From contig JAJYZD010000001.1 in NCBI GenBank assembly GCA_021800315.1, forward strand, positions 1-38,269: DNA of 38,269 nt, given 5' to 3'. The notes beneath the pieces were generated by a model. The model saw nothing but the letters and a program-made list of their open reading frames with translations. It made no database searches and was not told where the DNA came from. Shown here one piece after another: positions 33,479-38,269 of this stretch. Made by a program: the position numbers and the translations under genes. Numbering within the stretch: the first letter of the stretch is position 1; each line of letters starts with the position of its first letter. This DNA comes from Bacillota bacterium (GTDB lineage Bacteria > Bacillota > Desulfotomaculia > Desulfotomaculales > JAJYZD01).

Positions 33479-34048
33479 TCAGCGTATCTTCTTCATTGCG
33501 CGATTGACTTCGTTGATGTAGAAATATTCCGGATCGAACTTCCTGCCACCCGTGTCTTTTTCCGCCCATTCGAGATACTCGTCGTGCTCGGGGTGCTCGG
33601 GATCGCCGATAGCCAAAAGAAAATCCTCGTATCCGGGAACGCCCCCGACATCTTCCGGCGGCCTTGACCGTTCGCCTCCTATGCACAGCGGATAATGTTG
33701 TCCCTCCTCGGGCGACACTACTTCCTCCAGCACTACATCATGCTCCCAATTATCCCCAAAATCATAGGTGTAGACACATTGTTTGCGCTCACCAAAGAGG
33801 TCTGCGATTTTCAATCTTTTGGGATTCAGTTGCTTCAGACCCCCATATATCTCCCCCGGAGCGTAATCCGGATCGGGAAGATCAACCACAACGTCCCCAA
33901 AATGAAAATTGAAAAGGTGGTAATCCTGCCAGCCAAAGGCCGCCTGAATGATCTTGTGAAGCTTGTAAAAGGTAATGTCCTCCGGCACCAGAATGCGCCT
34001 CCAGATTTGTGGTTCAATCTCCTTCAACGTTATCTTGAACTGATACAC
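33479..34048 (-). CDS. plasmid pRiA4b ORF-3-like protein
   Basis: A 189-residue protein of the pRiA4b ORF-3 family, named after an Agrobacterium plasmid gene; no function is established. The family pattern is clear: YQFKITLKEIEPQIWRRILVPEDITFYKLHKIIQAAFGW, then LFNFHFG, a Y.YDFGDNWEHDVVLEEV core (about residues 93-112) and YPLCIGGERSRPPEDVGGVPGYEDFL. Conserved Trp, Asp and Cys-Pro-Glu positions could bind a ligand or metal. I start at GTG 34048, six bases after GGGGAG; TTG 34051 is also in frame. It is often found on mobile DNA, consistent with the surrounding transposon debris. Confidence 0.87.
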   Translation of the reverse strand: MYQFKITLKEIEPQIWRRILVPEDITFYKLHKIIQAAFGWQDYHLFNFHFGDVVVDLPDPDYAPGEIYGGLKQLNPKRLKIADLFGERKQCVYTYDFGDNWEHDVVLEEVVSPEEGQHYPLCIGGERSRPPEDVGGVPGYEDFLLAIGDPEHPEHDEYLEWAEKDTGGRKFDPEYFYINEVNRAMKKIR

Positions 34049-34229
34049 CAATGTCTCCCCCTCTAATTATGCTCATATTCGCGCTGTATGGCCCGCGAAG
34101 CCCGGTGATAATAGTGTGGCCTGGTGTGGCCATGCGCCCTGGAGCCTTCTGCGTGGCAATACGCCCCTTCCGGGCACCATGGTCAGCGCCCTCACCCACG
34201 CTACGGTCACCCCATATCCCTGAACACGT

Positions 34230-34585
34230 ACTTCAGCGGCGTGTCCCCAGATCCTGGGGGCGCTGCTTACGTACGGCCCCTGCCCCATGTAGAAAACCGC
34301 GATGCCGGCGTACTGGTAGCTCATCTGCAGCATGGTCTGCCGGTTCGTCCATCACCAGGGTGAAAGTCCGGATCCGGCACCGCAACGCCGGTGAACGTCG
34401 TGCCGATGCCCTTGAAGGCCCGGGTAAACATGAGGCTGCCCGCCGCGTGGGGTAATCCGGGGAGGCGGCGATGGCCGAATGGACGCCGTACCGCTCCATC
34501 AACGCGTCGGAACGCTCCGCGTTCCGGTAGGTGTTCTCCGCCTGGCGGTCAAGGATGAACCGATCCGGCGGCCCCCCCTCGGCGA
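34230..34585 (-). pseudogene. decayed YdcF-like (DUF218) fragment
   Basis: On the minus strand, pieces of one protein lie in successive frames: FILDRQAENTYRNAERSDALMERYGV, then AIAASPDYPTRRAA, then (new frame) MFTRAFKGIGTTFTGVAVPDPDF and (another frame) MLQMSYQYAGIAVFYMGQGPY. The first part is the DUF218/YdcF signature (E..ANTYENA..S..L....G..S...V.S..H..RA). At least two frameshifts and the lack of an N-terminal half show it is dead. It ends up against the IS200-type transposase remnant. Confidence 0.55.
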
Positions 34586-34775
34586 CGGCCTCCTGCGCGC
34601 CCATTAACCCAATGATCGGCCGGCTCCAACACCTCAATCTTGCGAAAATCATCCCGAAAAATAAACGGTAACGCATCATGCAATGAAGTTATTTTCATAA
34701 CGATAGTCAATGGAGCATAGGCCGTTTCCGTTTTATTCTGTTGGTCGGCCACAAGATATATGTCCCCAGAACTAT

Positions 34776-35096
34776 CTACATCTTCAATCTCACCCCCCTG
34801 AACCTCTTCTGCAAATGCGGAAACTCCTGCTGCAACAGTCTCGAGGACCGTCCCTTGAGGTATTGGAGAACCTGCGCCACCGACAGCGCTGGCCGACTGG
34901 ACATCAGCAGGTGGATGTGGTCCTTGCACACATTCCCCTTGATTATGGTGATGTCCCGAGCCCCGCAGCACTGCCGGATGATCTCCCTCGCCCGTAGGGC
35001 TACCTCCCCAACCAGAACCTGGTACCGGTACCTGGTCGTCCACAAAATGTGGTATTCCAGATTGTAGACCGTATGGCTGCCATGCCGGTACTCCAT
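34776..35096 (-). pseudogene. tnpA: IS200/IS605 TnpA (Y1) transposase, C-terminally truncated
   Basis: A 106-residue N-terminal part of the small single-strand transposase of IS200/IS605 elements. Family sequence: YNLEYHILWTTRYRYQVL at the start and the HUH metal motif H60-I-H62 in KDHIHLLMSSRP, then VAQVLQYLKGRSSRLLQQEFP. After KRF the expected (W)G...WARGYF continuation is replaced by GVRLKM and a stop. The C-terminal helix that carries the nucleophilic Tyr (around residue 125-130 in the family) is therefore missing and the protein cannot be active. Its left-end hairpin remains at 35157-35200. The break runs into decayed, unrelated sequence. Confidence 0.8.
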
Positions 35097-35156
35097 CCAC
35101 CACCGCCTCCCCCATCCATACTATGGCAGGCGGTCCAGGCTTGTCAACGTGTCAAC

Positions 35157-35200
35157 GTGCTAAAGCTGTTCGCCTAAAGGTGAAGGTATCAGACCTGTCG
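35157..35200 (-). repeat. left-end hairpin of the IS200-like element
   Basis: GTGCTAAAGCT, a hairpin (TTCGCCT 35169-35175 with AGGTGAA 35178-35184, one G-T pair), then GGTATCAGACCTG. It lies about 60-100 bases upstream of the tnpA start, where subterminal cleavage hairpins of IS200 elements sit. The shared frame GCTAAAGCT...GGTATCAG links it to the copies at 1-53 and 16787-16866. The rest up to 35361 shows nothing recognisable. Confidence 0.55.
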
Positions 35201-35361
35201 TTTTAAAAATAAATGGAACTTCAGCAACAGGGGGTCCTTCTTCCCGCCGGTACCCCCACACTCCCTGAGTCGCGTTCAACTGGCCCCGCCTTCACGGTGA
35301 GCCCGTGGGAAAAGGCATCGAAACGGGGACCAAGATATCCTCGATGTTGAACAAAACAAAC

Positions 35362-36477
35362 TCAGTTTTCACCGTATCCCCTCTGTCTCCCCGCCAGAGT
35401 TTTCTGGCACTCACGTACCGCGCCGGTAGAGCCCTTCGAAGGGGCGTAGACGTAGGGTTTGTTGTGCCTTTTGCAGATGGCCTCAATGTCCGGTATGCGG
35501 TGGCTCATCATTTCAGTGACGATCACTACGATGTCCGAACTGCGGACCTTGCTTTCGATGCTCTTTCCCGTGCCGCCCTGAAAGCCGGACTCCCAGAGAA
35601 ATTCCGCCCCCCGGCGGGTAAAGTTGCGGTGAAACGCATCCCGGTAAAGGTCGCCCCCGACGACCAGCACCACCCGGCCTGAAAGGATCGGGTCCCCGAT
35701 CTCCAGAGCCGGTTTCTCCCTTCTTTCCTGCCGATGCACCGTTTCTCGGGTTTTCTCGCGGAATGGAGAGTCGTCGAACTTCCAGGCCACCCTGGCGCTG
35801 TGCAGTTCGCCGCAGGGGTAGGCCACCTCAACCTGGTCTCCTTCTCTTAAGTTCAGTGTTTTTACGTCTTTTGGATTGAGGGTAATCGCCGTACCCTCTT
35901 TCTCGCTGTAGACGAACCACTCGCCGTTATGGTGGTAAACTGGTCCCATCGTCGACTCGCGCTGACTGGTGTGGCCCAGTCCGACTTTTTCTATGACCGC
36001 GAACTCGTAGAGCTGCGACCCATGGATTATGTCCAGGGGAACTGCGGAGACGATGTCCCTGTGCTCAATCTGTAGGTTCCTGACCCACACCTCGGGAACA
36101 AAAACGTCATCACCCGCCGGGTTATAAATTGTTCCTCCCTTGGGCAGGCGGGTAAATTCGCCAACGACCCTGCCGGGGATGTCGTCCTCGTATTCTCCGT
36201 CCAATGTCTGGTCCGTAGGCTCTGTTCCCTCTACCTCGTCATTGTCGTATTCCCCTGGTCGTGACTTATCATATTCGGCGTCCTCGGATAGGCCGAGTGT
36301 TTTAAAAAACACACTCCGGTATTTTTGTAAAGCAGCAACGAGTTCCTGCAAAGACTCCAGGTCCTCCATAAACAGCTTTCTATACAGTTCCCCGCCTGGT
36401 TCTTCCATCTTAGACCGAAGTTCCTCGATTGTCTGCTGAACAAGGACCGTCAGTTTCGCGTAAGTTACCCCGGGCAT
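35362..36477 (-). CDS. DUF2325-domain protein
   Basis: A 371-residue cytoplasmic protein. The C-terminal 95 residues match DUF2325: VVLVVGGDLYRDAFHRNFTRRG, ESGFQGGTGKSIESKV, SSDIVVIVTEMMSHRI, then CKRHNKPYVYAPSKG. This Rossmann-like domain occurs in Firmicutes and has no established role. The N-terminal 70 residues are helical, perhaps coiled-coil (VQQTIEELRSKMEE, LESLQELVAALQKYRS). They are followed by an acidic linker and a beta-rich middle that resembles small OB or SH3-like barrels (GEWFVYSEKEGTAITL, LNLREGDQVEVAYP). The ATG at 36477 lies eight bases after GGAGAAGG. The three-part build suggests a nucleic-acid or nucleotide-linked role, which is inference. Confidence 0.75.
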   Translation of the reverse strand: MPGVTYAKLTVLVQQTIEELRSKMEEPGGELYRKLFMEDLESLQELVAALQKYRSVFFKTLGLSEDAEYDKSRPGEYDNDEVEGTEPTDQTLDGEYEDDIPGRVVGEFTRLPKGGTIYNPAGDDVFVPEVWVRNLQIEHRDIVSAVPLDIIHGSQLYEFAVIEKVGLGHTSQRESTMGPVYHHNGEWFVYSEKEGTAITLNPKDVKTLNLREGDQVEVAYPCGELHSARVAWKFDDSPFREKTRETVHRQERREKPALEIGDPILSGRVVLVVGGDLYRDAFHRNFTRRGAEFLWESGFQGGTGKSIESKVRSSDIVVIVTEMMSHRIPDIEAICKRHNKPYVYAPSKGSTGAVRECQKTLAGRQRGYGEN

Positions 36478-36501
36478 CGGCAACACCTTCTCCCCTTTTG
36501 C

Positions 36502-36685
36502 TTAATAACCTTGCCCGAATTGCTTGTTCCATTCCGGGGCTACTATGCGCTGTCCAGTTACCCCGTCTGACTCGTTGCCGGCAAGGTACACGGCAGACGG
36601 CACAATGATCTCCGGCTTAAGCAGGCTGTGGCGGATCTTTTCCGGCATGCCTTCCGGAATCATTCCCGTCTCCGTGGCTCCTTAT
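36502..36685 (-). pseudogene. C-terminal fragment of a short-chain dehydrogenase
   Basis: On the minus strand the frame reads GATETGMIPEGMPEKIRHSL, then LKPEIIVPSAVYLAGNESDG, then VTGQRIVAPEWNK, ending at TAA 36502-36504. This is the C-terminal end of an SDR enzyme: PG...T.M, then KPE.I.PA..YLAS..S..(I/V)TGQ. The upstream catalytic Tyr-x-x-x-Lys and NAD-binding parts are absent; TGA and TAA stand in frame directly upstream. Only about 60 of roughly 260 residues remain. Confidence 0.6.
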
Positions 36686-36689
36686 CAGA

Positions 36690-36790
36690 TCACTGCCGGC
36701 CGCAATATTTCTTGTATTTTCTCCCGCTGCCGCACCGGCCCACCGGACCGACCGGCCAGGGACAGGGTGGGCCGCAACAAACCCTGTCCT
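36690..36790 (-). pseudogene. SEC-C zinc motif fragment
   Basis: On the minus strand: CCGPPCPWPVGPVGRCGSGR, then KYKKYCGRQ and a TGA at 36690-36692. It resembles the SEC-C motif (GRNDPCPCGSGKKYKKCCG), with the order of the first CPC disturbed and one of the paired Cys changed to Tyr. SEC-C motifs normally end longer proteins such as SecA. Here it abuts the SDR fragment and no upstream body is readable. Confidence 0.5.
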
Positions 36791-37079
36791 GCGGGAATAC
36801 TTGGCCACGATACCGTCCTCGTATTCCAACAAGTCAAGTCCATCACCCGTATCCCCCATCATAAAAGAGTATTTGACCGGCAAAAGCCGTTTCTCTGTCA
36901 GTCAAAGCCGGTAGGAGGAGGCGGTCAGCCCCCACCCACAACCGTACGGATCGTTCGGTATCGGCGGTTCACCATACTTACCCAGGCATGACCACATGGC
37001 TAATGTGATGATGTGCGATTCGTGCTGTGGCTCATTAGACCCTCGCTTGCAGTCGTCCGGGCTTTACCCCTTGGCCAAG

Positions 37080-37943
37080 TCAATTTATCTGGGTCTTGGG
37101 TAATCCTTTGAGAAAAATGGCCTCTCTTATATGACCACAGAACGAGCCAGAAATAAATGAGGGCCAATAGAGCCTCGAAAGACCATACTTCATCAGCTGA
37201 TTTAAACCGCCACCGCTGTTGCCACCAGCAGCGAGATTTGGAAGTACGTCCCGGAAATAAGCAAGCCATTCGTTCTTGGCAGGGCTCTGGATGACGTAAG
37301 GAGTTGTAATGACTATGGAATAGCGATAACGGTCATTAAGCGGGGGCACAACCCTAACAAACCACAGCTCGCCTTTCTCCCCGGTGTAGCCGGCAGGTAC
37401 AAAGCAAGTTTCCACTCTCTCCGAAATTAACTCCCTTAATATCACGTACTTGCCTGCTAGGCCGCAGTGCTCATAAATGCCCATTCGCGAAGCCTGCATG
37501 ATGTCAATCACATCAAGCATAAAGTCGGTTCCTTTCGGCGGAAATAGCATCAGAACTTCAAATGTATCGATTAGGCAAGTAGCAACGGTTTCCTTATCGG
37601 GCCCAAAAGGGACGTCGAAACATAACCAACAAGTAAAATAGCTTTTCGTAAGTGGACTCCAGCGAGGACCACGGGGCATATATCTTTTGGTCGCGATGTC
37701 AGCTATTTGGCGACACTCTTCCAGGGCCGCCAGGCCAAGAATATTCTCGCAATAATGGGATACCATATTTTGAGCCGAAATATAGCAAGCATGTAGCGGA
37801 TCATGCCCCATCTTTACTAATTTATCAACCGATTTTACATCCTTAGAATTAAAGAAATCGGACAGCTGGGTTACCTTTTCTCTGCGGGTGCAAAGGTTGT
37901 TTTTTCGAATTTCGGATATAACTTTACTTGATAACCTACCCAT
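37080..37943 (-). CDS. conserved hypothetical protein
   Basis: A 287-residue soluble protein with no membrane segment or catalytic motif that I can name. It resembles a family of unannotated bacterial proteins I remember only by pattern: MGR..S.KV..EIRKN, a DFFNS segment, MGHDP..ACYI.A.N, then QASRMGIYEHCGLAGKYVILREL, CFVPAGYTGEKGELWFVRVVPP and ITTPYVI..P....WLAYFRDVLP. It ends with a KYGLSRLYWPSFI...IFLKGLP block. All these blocks are present, so the gene looks full-length and intact. The ATG has GGAGG about ten bases upstream. It is AT-richer than the core genome part of the window and lies next to decayed genes, which suggests accessory DNA. Confidence 0.75.
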   Translation of the reverse strand: MGRLSSKVISEIRKNNLCTRREKVTQLSDFFNSKDVKSVDKLVKMGHDPLHACYISAQNMVSHYCENILGLAALEECRQIADIATKRYMPRGPRWSPLTKSYFTCWLCFDVPFGPDKETVATCLIDTFEVLMLFPPKGTDFMLDVIDIMQASRMGIYEHCGLAGKYVILRELISERVETCFVPAGYTGEKGELWFVRVVPPLNDRYRYSIVITTPYVIQSPAKNEWLAYFRDVLPNLAAGGNSGGGLNQLMKYGLSRLYWPSFISGSFCGHIREAIFLKGLPKTQIN

Positions 37944-38269
37944 ATCTCAATTCCTCCGTCAAAACAAGCGAGCATCGTTTCGACAACGTCCCGCACCTTG
38001 TCATAGCGTGGAATACCCATTGAAGTGGTTACCCTATTGGTCTGAATCAAGTGAAAATACCCGGCCTGGACGTTCCACAGTTTCCGCATTCCGGGCTGGG
38101 GACGCCACCCGGAAAGCTCCCCGGTGGCTGAGCCACGCCGTGCGGAAAATCAAGATCAGACCCATGTAGTCGATACGAAGATCCATTACGCACGCTCCCC
38201 GTGTCTCCTCTTGCTTGTAGTGCCCTAAGACGGCCGGTTAGTGAACCATGTACAGTAATCTTGCACCGG
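37944..38269. other. window end, no firm gene
   Basis: Two short minus-strand frames lie here: 37871-38089 (72 codons, overlapping the start of the 37080 gene by 73 bases) and 38034-38186 (50 codons, GGGGAGCG before its ATG). They overlap each other in different frames and neither matches a family. One of them, or a frameshifted combination, may be the tail of a gene that ran in from beyond the window. Confidence 0.3.

Noticed and set aside
37871..38089. A 72-codon minus-strand frame
   Set aside because: It overlaps the well-started 37080-37943 gene by 73 bases and has no family match; noted only in the end-of-window entry.
1..38269. tRNA genes, rRNA genes or a CRISPR array
   Set aside because: No cloverleaf with a GTTCxA-type arm and CCA end, no rRNA segment and no regularly spaced direct repeats were seen on either strand.

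Overview
The window reads as a chromosomal segment of a GC-rich, spore-former-type Firmicute, most likely of the Peptococcaceae / Desulfotomaculum-Pelotomaculum group. I infer this from strong AGGAGG-type ribosome sites with frequent GTG and TTG starts, the class-B (diheme) succinate dehydrogenase/fumarate reductase, menaquinone synthesis by the futalosine route, selenocysteine machinery, and small Firmicute families (YmaF, DUF1657, DUF3786, DUF2325). No rRNA, tRNA or CRISPR array was found.

Layout. 1-5000: small unknown proteins, including a paralogous pair (1232-1552 and 3958-4272) with matching promoters, placed on either side of a Y-family polymerase gene (dinB). 5157-8461 (minus): sdhB-sdhA-sdhC, transcribed C-A-B from a promoter near 8800, with an intrinsic terminator inside the leader. 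8909-12641: ferredoxin, glycosyltransferase, His-rich YmaF protein, a decayed chemoreceptor fragment, a hemerythrin and speD. 12803-20002: a menaquinone block made of a degenerate prenyl-synthase homologue, menG, UbiD (MqnL-like), UbiA (MqnP-like), mqnE, mqnA and mqnC. selA-selB follow directly. 23310-25095 (minus): MarR regulator, Fe-S/DUF3786 protein and PPC-domain protein.

25096-29600 is visibly AT-richer. It holds a broken IS91-type transposase with a small zinc-ribbon companion and a type II restriction-modification pair, and looks horizontally acquired. After it come a stand-alone AICAR formyltransferase (purH C-terminal type) behind a possible attenuator, a DUF1657 protein and a MidA-type methyltransferase.

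32600-38269 is a graveyard of mobile-element ends and decayed genes (IS200-like TnpA fragment, YdcF-like, SDR and SEC-C fragments). Among them stand intact pRiA4b-like, DUF2325 and conserved hypothetical genes.

How the parts work together: the mqn/UbiA/UbiD/MenG genes make menaquinone, which SdhCAB uses as electron acceptor or donor. mqnB, mqnD and the UbiX partner (mqnM) are not in the window. SelA and SelB make and deliver selenocysteine; selC and selD lie elsewhere. The most interesting non-coding signals are the promoter-terminator leader of the sdh operon, the mutually exclusive hairpins before purH, IS200-like end hairpins placed exactly before mqnE and mqnC, and a structured ORF-less element at 32788-33137.
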